Assembly (NCBI RefSeq): GCF_023078275.1
Contig: NC_062983.1
Location: 15,679,001 to 15,743,000 of the forward strand
Direction: 5' to 3'
From: Leguminivora glycinivorella
Taxonomy: Eukaryota; Arthropoda; Insecta; Lepidoptera; Tortricidae
Length of the DNA: 64,000 bases
The position numbers and the translations under genes are program-made. Below the pieces are notes generated by a model, which was not told where the DNA came from, did not search any database, and was given only the letters and a program-made list of their open reading frames with translations. Of this stretch, positions 19,801 through 28,549 are shown one piece after another; the first letter of the stretch is position 1, and the number at the start of each line of letters is the position of its first letter.

Positions 19801-22500
19801 ATGACAAGTGACAAAATGTTGTACGATTTTATTATGGACCCCTTCAGCAAGATTTGAAATTGTAGCGTGCAGTTTCTATAAAAAGTGCAGTTGATTTGCA
19901 GTCCGTTTGTATCGCCCGTTACATGTACGAACACAAAGTGGAAACATTTCATCAAGTACATATGTAGATGTTTTCTCTCGCTTTTGTGTCTCAGTTGGGA
20001 GAGTAACTTTTTCTTGGATGGAAGAATGTTTTGAAATATGCTAAGGCGTCTAATCGCACTAAAAGCACATAAATATAGAATAACTAATAGACTATTAAAT
20101 ATTATAATAGGATTGAACATAACATTTTATAAAATTACCTCTTCAGTAAGTGCCAATAGATGGCGAGTGGCGTCCAATGTCTGAAAAAAAAAGCGTTTGT
20201 ACACCAAAATCATTGCGAGTAGATAACCATCAAAACACAATGTCGTTGACTACAATAATATCATGACTCATGAAGAACGAGTGACTGATGGATCGAAAAA
20301 GAGACTTTTCCATATCTAAAATACGTATTTAGGGGGATTATACATAACTTATGCAATTCTTATACTACCCAATTGAAATCTACAGATTTTAGCGAAACCA
20401 GTCCAAATAAATGTATAAAACTAAAACAACTGAAAATAGCGCAGTTATTTAAACCTGGCACACCTCCAAAATTGTTCCAGCTGTGCCAAGCGACCTACAC
20501 AAAATATAATTTATTGTTTAAAATCGTATTAACCACAGAAGAAATAATAGTACCATCGTAGGGTTGTTCAGACATGCATACATGGTTCTGCAGAACCACT
20601 TGTTGTTACCAGACATGTAACAATATTATATTGGAGCTCAACAAACACACCTCTACCCCTCGTTAGACATCAGAAATGATAAATGTAATTTTTTGTAGAA
20701 ATAAAACTTTACGATTATAATAGTGAAGTTTACCACACCAGTCGTCAGATCGGTAGAAGATGACCTTTCATTGATGTTTAAATTTTTGTGGTCTCGCGCG
20801 CACTCGCTTTGGGGAATCGAGCGCAACTTCAATAGCCCGCAAGAACGCCACTGTAGCTATCTTGATAATCACAAATAATCACAACAATGTGGGTAGGCTC
20901 TGAATGAATGAAACAGATTAAAAAAGTTTTTATTAGATAATTATCAGAAAACGGGTTAGCGTAAATGTATCAATTAGACATTAGAATCATAAGTACCTAA
21001 GTAATGTAGTTTAATTAGATTAAGTATGAATCAGCATCAAAATTGTGCAATGGTTTCACAGTTCTCCGACCGCCTTCAAAACTTGTTTTTGTAGTTAGAT
21101 TAGATAATGGCCACCAGCTGGTCGGACAAGTGTGTTGCTGTTGCTACCTACCTTACACAGTAGACGATAAGGAAATAATAGTGAGTGCTTGCATTCGCCA
21201 ACAAACTGTCATACAGCTTGGCGAAAATACTATAATTAGAATAAAATACTGTGTAACCTTTTTTGAGTAAATAAATAAAAATAAAAATAAAATATGCTCG
21301 GTAATGGTCGTTTCCATATTTCCTGGCATGGCGCAGTCGGTAGGACGTCGAAGAAAAGTCGTCTTCAACCGATCGGAACTGTGTGCGTAGACAAATGAAC
21401 AAATGCTCACGATAATATCTGTGTACACAGTCAAATGCACAAACGCTCACGAAACACTCACGTATCTATTCTCTATATTGGCGCGACAGAGCCAGACTAC
21501 ATTTCTGTGGCGTTTCGCGTCGCAGAAATACCATTCGGCTAAGGGGCCTGTTTCGTAGCTATCTATCTCTATCGCTCTTGCATCAATACGCAATGCGCGA
21601 CAGAGCTAGACTGCATTTCTGTCGGCGTCTGGCGTCGACGATTGCCGTTCGGCTACGCTGGTTGGTATGGTAACCTAAGGCCGTTTTCACATTACCCGAT
21701 CGGATGTAGGATGTCGGACCGACATCCTACATTCGATAAACGCTTCCGATAGTGTCGGATGTCGGTCCGATAAAACGCATTGTTCCAAATCAATGAAGTA
21801 TGATTTTGTATGAAAAAAAAAAATGGTTTATATTTAATAATTATAAGCACTATATCCTAAATATTATATTGTAAAATTAAGATAACGAGCATGAAAAGCT
21901 CAGAGTGTCAGGCAAAATCAATAATTTTACATTCAACTATATCTACTAAAAGATGAAAAAACTAGTATCCGCCATTCGGACCGATGCATTACAACCTTTT
22001 TTTTAGTGGGAATTTTCAACTATTTTTAAATTTCGATTATTAGCAGCTGTTTAATAGACGCCATTTTTGTCACACCCACTACTACAAACGTATATATACA
22101 TTATATACGCACACAAACAAATAGGTATTATCGGCCGACAACTGGCGGGGGGTCCGGCATGCCAAAAAATGTCGGAAGCGTCCTGCCGATATCGGCAGTT
22201 TCATGGTGCCTCGGACAAAAACTGTTGTAGGAGAGTGCCATCGGCATTAAATCCGCAATTTTTGCGTTTTATATCGATTTTTAGTAATAATGATCTATTA
22301 AATACATAAATTAAAACCTGAAAGCGCATAAATCTTACATTTTACATCCTTCCTACATCCGATATCGGATCGGATAGTGTGAAAACGGCCTAAGGTACCC
22401 TAATATTGTTACAGGAGCTGACCTTGTTGGCAACAGCTCTGGATCTGGCTTGAATTTGCTCGAGCTCGCTGCCGTGTCCTACGCCTTCCGCGGCTGCCAT
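16765..22500 (-). CDS. Snap25: SNAP-25-like t-SNARE, copy B (7 coding exons, one frameshift)
   Basis: This is the upstream partner of the tandem pair and the same kind of membrane-fusion SNARE. Coding exons: 22500-22423, 20180-20139, 19672-19624, 19206-19089, 18832-18695, 17925-17782 and 16830-16765. Lengths match copy A exactly except exon 6 (three bases longer in register) and exon 7 (one base short). Exons 2-6 are open: MAAAEGVGHGSELEQIQARS, TLDATRHLLALTEE, LDDQGEKLDNIERGL, WCGLCTLPWKR, VMTDDRNACGPMTGYIGR. In exon 7 a base is missing after CAGCTTAAA (T's at 17796-17798). The last ~26 residues are replaced by a 12-residue tail, removing the end of the second SNARE helix. Copies A and B are about 80% identical in protein by eye, so the duplication is not brand new. 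Confidence 0.85.
16882..17007. mobile_element. MITE with TAA target duplication
   Basis: Ends GGGCCAGTTGCAT and ATGCAACAGCCC are flanked by TAA at 879-881 and 17008-17010 (first = 16879-16881). A TTA/TAA duplication suggests PIF/Harbinger mobilisation. Confidence 0.75.
17117..17258. mobile_element. Long-TIR MITE
   Basis: Arms of about 55 bp (AATTGTGACGTTATCTGGGT / complement) meet around GTCGTATTTGTATACG. Three to four mismatches separate the arms. Confidence 0.75.
17338..17470 (+). mobile_element. tRNA-derived SINE, 3'-truncated
   Basis: The head has an A box (TGGCTCAGTCGG) and a B box (GGTTCGAATCCCG), then GTGTGATGAGCACAGATATT. The tail is lost after TTTTCTATGTG. Same family as 62348 and 63567. 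It is not a tRNA gene: the fold is incomplete and the SINE body follows. Confidence 0.8.
17486..17545 (-). pseudogene. Duplicated fragment of SNAP-25 copy B exon 7 (1)
   Basis: On the minus strand this reads EECNQNSQLSRMELG, a degenerate copy of the exon 7 end (NQNNQL..M). It has no intact donor and lies in intron 7 of copy B, about 240 bp beyond the real exon. Confidence 0.7.
17577..17615 (-). pseudogene. Duplicated fragment of SNAP-25 copy B exon 7 (2), with splice donor
   Basis: The minus strand reads NQNNQLRRMDTK followed by a perfect GTAAGTAAG donor. It keeps the base that is missing from the main exon 7, but its upstream part is degraded and it lacks an acceptor nearby. Flanks sharing ACATGAACACCCAG show it arose by local tandem duplication. 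Confidence 0.7.
17624..17738. mobile_element. MITE (GGGCCC..TTTCTC ends), intron 7 of copy B
   Basis: Same family as 11465-11585: inverted ends GGGGCCTATTTCTC / GAGAAATGGGCCCC. It sits between the exon 7 fragment and the real exon 7. Confidence 0.7.
17782..17925 (-). CDS. Snap25: SNAP-25 copy B, exon 7 (second SNARE helix), 1-nt deletion
   Basis: Acceptor TTTCAG, donor GTAAGG. The 144-nt exon encodes ITNDAMEDEMEECMVQVSTN, then NMALDISSELENQNNQLK in the SNAP-25 frame, after which the frame slips. Copy A's exon is 145 nt. Both nearby fragments (17486, 17577) have the extra base at this point. The zero-layer Gln is retained; the downstream heptads are lost. Confidence 0.88.
18372..18506. mobile_element. 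MITE (ATCGAGGGTTTACTGG ends)
   Basis: A 29-bp terminal inverted repeat (ATCGAGGGTTTACTGGTGAA onward) encloses about 77 bp of unrelated core. Confidence 0.8.
18520..18670 (+). mobile_element. LINE 3'-end coding scrap
   Basis: One frame reads GKPRKRWLDCVKDDI and, after a small gap, KVKDEMTGDREEWKK, the C-terminal tail of RTE-like LINE ORFs. Intronic in SNAP-25 copy B. Confidence 0.65.
18695..18832 (-). CDS. Snap25: SNAP-25 copy B, exon 6 (linker)
   Basis: A 138-nt exon, in phase, encoding GPPKNKSDDAVWNGKNDGKV, then VVSSQPPRVMTDDRNACGPM and TGYIGR. It is one codon longer than copy A would be, and open throughout; it is the intact reference for the copy A frameshift. Confidence 0.9.
19089..19206 (-). 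CDS. Snap25: SNAP-25 copy B, exon 5
   Basis: 118 nt between CACAG and GTACAA, encoding KLDNIERGLNDVHSDMNTAK, then ESLKQMEKWCGLCTLPWK. The same two-cysteine WCGLCTLPW patch as copy A, so the reduced cysteine number predates the duplication or is family-typical here. Confidence 0.9.
19624..19672 (-). CDS. Snap25: SNAP-25 copy B, exon 4
   Basis: A 49-nt micro-exon encoding SKEAGIQCLVALDDQGE (last codon split). Splice sites CTAG / GTAAAC. Confidence 0.9.
20139..20180 (-). CDS. Snap25: SNAP-25 copy B, exon 3
   Basis: A 42-nt exon encoding TLDATRHLLALTEE. Splice sites TTCAG / GTAATT. Phase 0 at both ends. Confidence 0.9.
20181..21280. other. Intron 2 of SNAP-25 copy B, no gene seen
   Basis: AT-rich, without exons or clear elements. 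Short frames here are not supported. Confidence 0.4.
21425..21545. mobile_element. MITE relic (AATGGC ends)
   Basis: Contains AAACGCTCACGAAAC and GCGTCGCAGAAATACCATTC, the two arms of the family also seen at 31223, 39131 and 57566-58012. A second worn piece follows at about 21590-21660. Confidence 0.55.
21679..22390. mobile_element. 712-bp TIR element with TAA target duplication
   Basis: Ends GGCCGTTTTCACATTA and TAGTGTGAAAACGGCC are flanked by TAA (21676-21678, 22391-22393). Internal GATATCGGATCGGAT links it to the 6101 MITE. It codes for no recognisable transposase. Confidence 0.75.
22423..22500 (-). CDS. Snap25: SNAP-25 copy B, exon 2 (start codon)
   Basis: The acceptor TTTCAG is followed by A then ATG at 22500, as in copy A. 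Encodes MAAAEGVGHGSELEQIQARS then RAVANK, with donor GTCAGC. The upstream non-coding exon was not found; the Bel/Pao element starts 437 bp upstream and may have separated it. Confidence 0.9.
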
Positions 22501-22931
22501 TCTGAAAAACGAGGTAAGCGGATTTAGGATGCTTGCCACTTAAAAAACAAATTAAATTAGAAAACAAAAAATATTAGTGATATAACACTATTAGTGTGTG
22601 TAGTGTAGTGTTTCTATTAGTCTTAAACTCTACAAAACTTTATTGGTAACTGTCAAAAAAATCCCACCAGTGATCCTTATTTATTTATTTAATCAAAAAG
22701 TAACACAGCATTACAGTTTACACCAAGGCACTGTGAAACTACAAAATACAAAACAAGACTTACAAAAAAACTACACAAGACATACAAAAAATAAACAAAT
22801 TAAACATTAGATTTGGCCGACGACGTAACAGCGTGGCTCCGTTGCGTCGCCTGACTCGGCGTAGGATTCGGCGGGTTTATATGCGTCATTAGATATTAAA
22901 CGTAAAAGTTTGGCAATTATTGACTGTAAAT

Positions 22932-22936
22932 CTATT
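22932..22936. repeat. Target site duplication CTATT (left)
   Basis: CTATT directly precedes the 3' LTR and is repeated exactly at 30046-30050 after the other LTR. A 5-bp duplication is usual for Bel/Pao integrases. Confidence 0.9.
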
Positions 22937-23189
22937 TGTACGAGCCGTACACCTTAGATGATATGATTCTTGATAGTTGATTGTAATCTTGATAGAAACA
23001 CTGATTTTGATACAGTTATAAATTTATTGATAACCAAGGTATATTGAGTACTAGCTAGGAGCACGTATAAACGTAAACTAATGCATAAATCGATGTATGG
23101 CGTAATCGCAAATACAGCAATTAAAATAAAGTCATTATTATATTAATTTTAATGCTGACGCGAGAAATGTGCGATGCTTGCATTGTACA
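22937..23189 (-). repeat. 3' LTR
   Basis: Starts TGTAC and ends GTACA, 253 bp, identical to the partner LTR as read. On the sense strand it carries CAATAAATTT, a polyadenylation-type signal. Transcription could run on toward SNAP-25 copy B. Confidence 0.93.
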
Positions 23190-23446
23190 TATTCCCGGCC
23201 AGGAGATGAGAGATTGATAAAAGATGCTGATATATTATTCTTATATAAATCTGATCATTACAGCGAAATGTATTGAAATAGAATCAAACAAATGAAATAG
23301 AATTTAAGTTGCAGGGAATTATTTGATAGAAGTAAATCCCCTAAACATAGAAATGTTTGTAGAGTTAAGCGCAGTCGCCGCGACGCGATGATCTTGTCTC
23401 TCAGGGGATTGTCCATTGTGGTGGTGCTCGGTCGCTGATGGGATAG

Positions 23447-23677
23447 AGCTGCGGCCGCTCTCCCGGGGGGCGGCGGCGGCGGCGGCGGCGAACGGAGGGG
23501 TGAGGCGCGCGACGAGTGGAAACTTGTAGTTTATTATGACATCAATCCGTACTGGGAAGGATCAGAACTATTTTCCAAATACATCAGACACTTGGAAAAT
23601 ATGTGTCACGCCCTCGAAAATAAACAACAGTGCAACATCGTCCTAACTCAACTGCGCCATAATTGTGCTAAATGTTT
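23447..23677 (+). pseudogene. Envelope N-terminal fragment, inverted
   Basis: On the plus strand, opposite to the rest of the element, an open frame resembles the N-terminal subunit of insect retroelement / baculovirus F-type envelope proteins: WKLVVYYDINPYW, then a helix containing FSKYIRHLENMC, and a CNIVLTQLRHNC stretch. It begins in a GGC-repeat (about 23467-23490) without a start codon, and ends where the opposite-strand fragment ends. In a normal env this piece precedes the fragment at 23648-23862; here it faces it. Family membership is from pattern recognition. Confidence 0.6.
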
Positions 23678-23862
23678 CTCATTAGCTCTGGTCAGGTCGA
23701 TGTCCTTCTGATATTGTTCGGCAAACTGTTCATCGAGCACGCCGAACAGGCTGTGAGCGACGTTACCGACGCCGTTGAAGAAGGCCCTTCTCTGTCGTGG
23801 GGACTCGTCGCGTTGACCGAGTAGCATGCTGTCGTAGTATTTTAGTTCCGAAAAGGCGTGGC
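23648..23862 (-). pseudogene. Envelope cleavage-site fragment
   Basis: In a frame different from pol, the minus strand has a furin-type RQRR site followed by a Phe/Gly-rich, fusion-peptide-like start (AFFNGVGNVAHSLFGVLD) and a helical stretch, then a stop at 23648. This is the middle of an errantivirus/F-type envelope. The upstream end joins pol abruptly near 23860 and the downstream end meets the inverted fragment. No transmembrane part is visible before the LTR. A broken relic with no full entry protein. Confidence 0.65.
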
Positions 23863-26800
23863 GCCCACTTACCAGCGGGTAAGTTTGCGTCGTGAATGAT
23901 TACGACGTCGCCGATCTCAATGTTTGGCTTGAGTTGTGTCCATTTACAGCGTGATTGTAGCTGACACAGGTATTCAGTTTGCCATTTCTTCCATATATCT
24001 TGGAATATTTTCTGTGTTAGGCGCCACCGAGTGCGTTCGTCCCTTTCTGTTTCAACGATGTGGAGAGTCGGCCCGCTCGATAAAAAGTGTGCCGGCGTGA
24101 TGTAATCCAAATCGTCAGGGTCTTCGGTCAATGCGCACAGGGGACGTGCGTTTAAACAACCTTCTATCTGTGCCAATAGAGTCGAAAATTCTTCGAAGGT
24201 TAGATGTTGTTCTCCCAGCACTCGGTGAAGATGATGTTTGAGACTCTTCACCGCTGATTCCCACAGGCCTCCTGCGCTGGGCCAAGAAGGAGCGTTGAAG
24301 TGCCAGCTGATGTTCATATCGCTGATGGCGTTGAAGAATGATTCATCAAGCGAAGCAGTGATCTCTTCATATTCTCTTCTGATTGCTTTGTTGGCTTTAG
24401 TAAAATTTGTGCCATTGTCACTGAAGATGTGACGTGGTGCTCCACGCCGGGCGGACATCCTCCGTAGAGCGGCCAAAAATGATTCCGAGCTTAGGTCTGA
24501 AACCAGCTCTAAGTGCACTGCCTTTGTCGCCATGCAAACAAACACAGCAATGTAGCCTTTAGTCGTTTTGATGCCGCGACCTTTGCTTGCCTTCACTGAT
24601 ACGTATCCCGTATAGTCAACACCGGTGTTAAAAAACGGCCTTGATGGATTTGATCTCGACTCAGGTAAGTCTCCCATGAGTTGTGATTGCTTTGGGGGTT
24701 TCTGCTTGAGGCATGTTATGCAACGACGGAGGCGATTTTTTGTAGCTCTATTACCTCCTATGATCCAGACTGATTCTCTTAGCTTCGAGTGAGTGAGTTT
24801 GGCAGTTCCGTGCAAAGTAGCTTTATGTGCTTGATCTATAAGCAACTCGGTCAAACGACCTCTATGTGGAATGATAAGAGGATGCTTCATTTCCCAGCTG
24901 ATGTGTGCGTTGTGAAGGCGTCCTCGAACGCGTAGCATTCCATTTTGATCCAGGAAAGGTCTTAATTTCACAATATTGCTTTTTAAATGCACTGATTGAT
25001 TTGTTTTCAAATTTATTATTTCATTTGAAAACTCTCTTTCTTGCACGTACTTGATGATTCTATTTTTAGCTGTGTTTAACTCGTCAGCTGTTAGGTAACT
25101 CGAGCTTTGCTGACGCCGCGAAGCCACTCGTAGTATCCAGGCGAGTACGCGGGTGCAATGAGTCATGTTGCTATGCTTACATATTAATTCATTGATAATA
25201 TCGCCGTCTGTTTGTTGACATGTTACCGCGTGGCTTTGTTTTGATATTTTAACCTCTTGATCCGTAGTGAACGTGGGCCTTTTTTGATTTTCACTGTATG
25301 ATGACAGCCAGTTTGGTCCATTCCACCAAAGATGGTGTTTTAATAACTGCTGGGCCGTGATTCCGCGACTAGCGCAGTCGGCCGGGTTTTCTTCGGACTT
25401 GACGTAGTTCCAACAAGTCGGTGGTATGATTTTTGTAATTTTCGTAACTCGGTTAGCTATAAATGGCTTCCACTTGCTAGGTTCGCCGTTTAGCCAGCCC
25501 AAAACTGCTGTACTGTCAGACCAGCAGACCATTTTGATTTGGTTTTCTGACAGAGATAGCTTGACCTTCTCCATGAGGGCTGATAGAAGTAGAGCTGAAC
25601 ACAGTTCTAGTCTCGGCAAGGACACAGCTTTTTTCGACGGTACAAGTCTTGATTTTGCTGCTATCAGTACCGGCGGCGGCGGCGTTGCTTTTTTGTCGTC
25701 GGTGGAGATAACACGGCAGTAGATTGCGCATGCGTATGCTTTAGTTGATGAGTCACAATAACCGTGTAGTTCGATTTCTTGATTCTTGCAGGTATTTATC
25801 CAACGCGGGATTTTGATATCTTTGATAACTTGGAGGTCTTGTGAAATTGTGAACCATTCTTTCTTGATATTTTGGGGTATTTGATCGTTCCATCCGATGT
25901 CATTTGATATGACATTTTGAAACAGTAACTTCAGTTTTGTGGTTACTGGTGACAGCCATCCCAGAGGGTCAAATACTCGTGCTATATTCGACAGCAACTC
26001 TCTCTTCGTCATTGTGATTGATGTTTGAGTTGGGAGTGGTGCAATTTTTAGTTGGAAACTGAATACATCTTCCTGAGGATGCCAGCGTAGACCCAGCGTT
26101 TTCGTTGTTTCTTGATCTTTAAATTCGAACGTTTCTTGCTGATCTTGAGTCTTACTAGCTCCTTGCAGTAGTTCGGGCGTGTTTGATGACCATTTGCGAA
26201 GATTAAATCCTCCTGATTGTAATAAATTGATCAAATCTTGTTTCATTTTCTTCGCTGATTCGAGATCGTGACAGCCGTGTAGCAGGTCATCCATGTAAAA
26301 ACTCTCTTCAACGACTTTAGCCGCTTGAGGATAGTTGTGGCGTTCGTCGTTGGCCAGCTGTCTTAAAGTCATCATAGCTAACCATGGAGCAGCCTTGGTG
26401 CCATATGTTGTTGTTGTTAGAGCGTATTCACGGAACCTTTGATGTTCATTGTCTCTCCATATGATTTTCTGATATTTTTGATCTTGAATGTTCATACCAA
26501 TCATTCTAAACATTTTTTCAATGTCTGCCACGTACGCGACCTTGTATTGTCTCCACTTGATGATGAGTGACAATAAGTCGTGTTGTAAATTGGGTCCGCT
26601 GTACATGATGTCGTTCAGACTTGTCCCATTTGACGTTTTGGCAGACGCATTGAAGACCACCCTATGAGATGTAGTTGCTGACTCAGGTCTTTTCACGCAA
26701 TGATGTGGCAAAAAGCACTCCTGTGTCGAGTTGGATGGCCCGTCGACTTCGTCTGTACATTCGCGCATGTGGCCTAAACTAATGTATTCTTGTATAAACT

Positions 26801-27578
26801 TCTTGTACTCCTTTTCGATATTTTGATCCTTTCGAAACTTCATCTCGAGTTGCCTGAACTGTGCTATGGCTATGTTCTTTGAGTATCCAAGCGCATCTTC
26901 CTTCTCTGGCTTCAACGGCAATCGAACAACATATCTTCCGTCCTCTTGTCGAAAAGTAGTTTCGCGGTAGAAGTCTACACAATGTTGATCTTCTGATGAC
27001 AAATTTGATGTTTCATTGATGTCTTCAATGGTCCAAAAGCGCGAGATATCACTCATGTTGTTGACGATGGTGCAGCCTTGTTGATACGATGGCAATGGGA
27101 CCTTTCCGTTAATGATATACCCGAGTTTCGTTTTCTGGGCTACGGGGAGGTCATCGTCTTTTACTATGGTTCCATTTTGGACGATTTTGGCGTAGATTTC
27201 TGTTCCTAATATGATATCAATCTGTCGGCTGATGTTGTAATCTGGATCTGCCAGTGGTAGTCCTCTTAAATATGACAAATCGGGCTTGACGAAGGTTTGA
27301 TTCGGCAGTGGCAGAGTGAGTTTATTCATGATAAATAACTCGGCGTCAAATTGAAAGTCACAATGCAGTGATGACAAAGTGACGTTTATAACGCCGTTAC
27401 AGGAGTTTCCATTAATTCCCAGGCCGTACATAGTGTCATCACAGCTTTCCCGGGGTATTTGGAGAAGTTGAGCCGCAGCCTCCGTGATCAATGACATCTG
27501 TGCTCCAGGATCAATAAATGCCCTCAAAGTGTGATAATTTCCATCTACTGCCCTTACTTTGATGAGGGCGGTAGGTAA
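23763..27578 (-). CDS. Bel/Pao pol: protease, RT, RNase H, integrase
   Basis: The long open frame (1254 residues from Met at 27527) makes the element's enzymes. Protease: FIDPGAQMSLITE at about residues 4-16 (Asp with PG instead of the usual TG/SG). RT: VADIEKMF near 334 and YMDDLLHG at 411. RNase H: Asp in GYCDSS (592), Glu in LELCSALLLS (about 641), Asp in CWSDSTAVLGW (671). Integrase: His901 and His906 with Cys936/Cys939 zinc site, Asp971, Asp1037 (FSDNGTNF), Glu1090 (GGLWESAVKSLK), then a C-terminal domain around IGDVVIIHDANLPAGKWA. After that the frame runs into non-homologous residues, so the end is truncated by the env rearrangement. The frame is continuous upstream with gag except for the TAA at 27579-27581. 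Confidence 0.93.
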   Translation of the reverse strand, partial: LPTALIKVRAVDGNYHTLRAFIDPGAQMSLITEAAAQLLQIPRESCDDTMYGLGINGNSCNGVINVTLSSLHCDFQFDAELFIMNKLTLPLPNQTFVKPDLSYLRGLPLADPDYNISRQIDIILGTEIYAKIVQNGTIVKDDDLPVAQKTKLGYIINGKVPLPSYQQGCTIVNNMSDISRFWTIEDINETSNLSSEDQHCVDFYRETTFRQEDGRYVVRLPLKPEKEDALGYSKNIAIAQFRQLEMKFRKDQNIEKEYKKFIQEYISLGHMRECTDEVDGPSNSTQECFLPHHCVKRPESATTSHRVVFNASAKTSNGTSLNDIMYSGPNLQHDLLSLIIKWRQYKVAYVADIEKMFRMIGMNIQDQKYQKIIWRDNEHQRFREYALTTTTYGTKAAPWLAMMTLRQLANDERHNYPQAAKVVEESFYMDDLLHGCHDLESAKKMKQDLINLLQSGGFNLRKWSSNTPELLQGASKTQDQQETFEFKDQETTKTLGLRWHPQEDVFSFQLKIAPLPTQTSITMTKRELLSNIARVFDPLGWLSPVTTKLKLLFQNVISNDIGWNDQIPQNIKKEWFTISQDLQVIKDIKIPRWINTCKNQEIELHGYCDSSTKAYACAIYCRVISTDDKKATPPPPVLIAAKSRLVPSKKAVSLPRLELCSALLLSALMEKVKLSLSENQIKMVCWSDSTAVLGWLNGEPSKWKPFIANRVTKITKIIPPTCWNYVKSEENPADCASRGITAQQLLKHHLWWNGPNWLSSYSENQKRPTFTTDQEVKISKQSHAVTCQQTDGDIINELICKHSNMTHCTRVLAWILRVASRRQQSSSYLTADELNTAKNRIIKYVQEREFSNEIINLKTNQSVHLKSNIVKLRPFLDQNGMLRVRGRLHNAHISWEMKHPLIIPHRGRLTELLIDQAHKATLHGTAKLTHSKLRESVWIIGGNRATKNRLRRCITCLKQKPPKQSQLMGDLPESRSNPSRPFFNTGVDYTGYVSVKASKGRGIKTTKGYIAVFVCMATKAVHLELVSDLSSESFLAALRRMSARRGAPRHIFSDNGTNFTKANKAIRREYEEITASLDESFFNAISDMNISWHFNAPSWPSAGGLWESAVKSLKHHLHRVLGEQHLTFEEFSTLLAQIEGCLNARPLCALTEDPDDLDYITPAHFLSSGPTLHIVETERDERTRWRLTQKIFQDIWKKWQTEYLCQLQSRCKWTQLKPNIEIGDVVIIHDANLPAGKWAPRLFGTKILRQHATRSTRRVPTTEKGLLQRRR

Positions 27579-28549
27579 TTAAACTTCTATATTTTTTCTA
27601 CATTCTTGCGTAATACTTGCAACAGTTTTGCGCTTATTAAGTGGGTCGGAAGTCTCTTGTTTCTGACTGTAGGCATCATGCACGAGCGTGTTATGTCGTT
27701 CATGACACGTGCGGCATCGACTCGTTGAAAAACATTCCTTATCGTAATGATTATAAAGGCAATTTTTGCATAGATTCAATCTTGCTATAGTGCTTCGTTT
27801 GCTTTCTGGTCTTGCACTTTGAAATGTTTCGCAATCAAATATGCCATGATTTTTATTACAAACCGGGCAATGTTTTCTTTGATAATAACTTGATTTAACA
27901 TCATTTGATTTATTTTGTGATAATGATGAATCTTTTATGCCCATAAATGATTTGTAATAAGGTTTTCTTGGTGCTTCTGATTGCTGAGATGTTTTTGGTG
28001 TGTCCAACTTGCGGCGGCTCGCTTCATATGATGTAAATTTCATTTCTAGAAAATCTAGGAAGTCCTTTAAGGTCGGCAAGTCACGTGGGTTCTTCAATGA
28101 TTCGACGTACTCCGTATGACTTTCCGGGTCCAATTTTTGTGATAGAATATGGACGATAAGGGGATCCCATGACACGATGTCTACGCCTAGGTTCCTGATG
28201 GCATTTAGGCACTCGTTGGTGGTGTCATGTAGGCGCTTAATTTGTTGATATGATTGTTGTTGCATTGTTGATAGCGACAGCAGGTTGTTGAGGTGTGCGG
28301 TGAAAATTAGTTTCGTGTTGTTGTACCTGTGGTTTAGGATATCCCAACAGGTTTCATAATTTTCTGAGCTGATGTTCAGATGTTGAATGAGTTTTTCAGC
28401 TTCACCTTTAACCTTATTTTTCAAAAATTGCATCTTCTGTGCATTAGACATCGAGTGGTTATGATGTATGGCTTCATTAAATAAATCCTTGAATGAAACC
28501 CACTGTTGATAATTTCCACTAAAGGGTGGGATGTCCATGACGGGGTTGA
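27579..28549 (-). CDS. Bel/Pao gag, second half (DUF1759 and zinc knuckles)
   Basis: In the same frame as pol. It has a DUF1759-like capsid segment (PPFSGNYQQWVSFKDLFNEA ... KMQFLKNKVKGEAEKLIQ) and cysteine/histidine knuckles (CPVCNKNHGIFDC, CKNCLYNHYDKEC, CRTCHERH). It ends at an in-frame TAA, after which the same frame continues as pol. In related elements gag and pol are one polyprotein, so this stop is probably an inactivating mutation; readthrough cannot be excluded. Confidence 0.88.

Noticed and set aside
25426..25722. Plus-strand frame of 98 codons inside pol
   Set aside because: Antisense shadow of the RNase H region.
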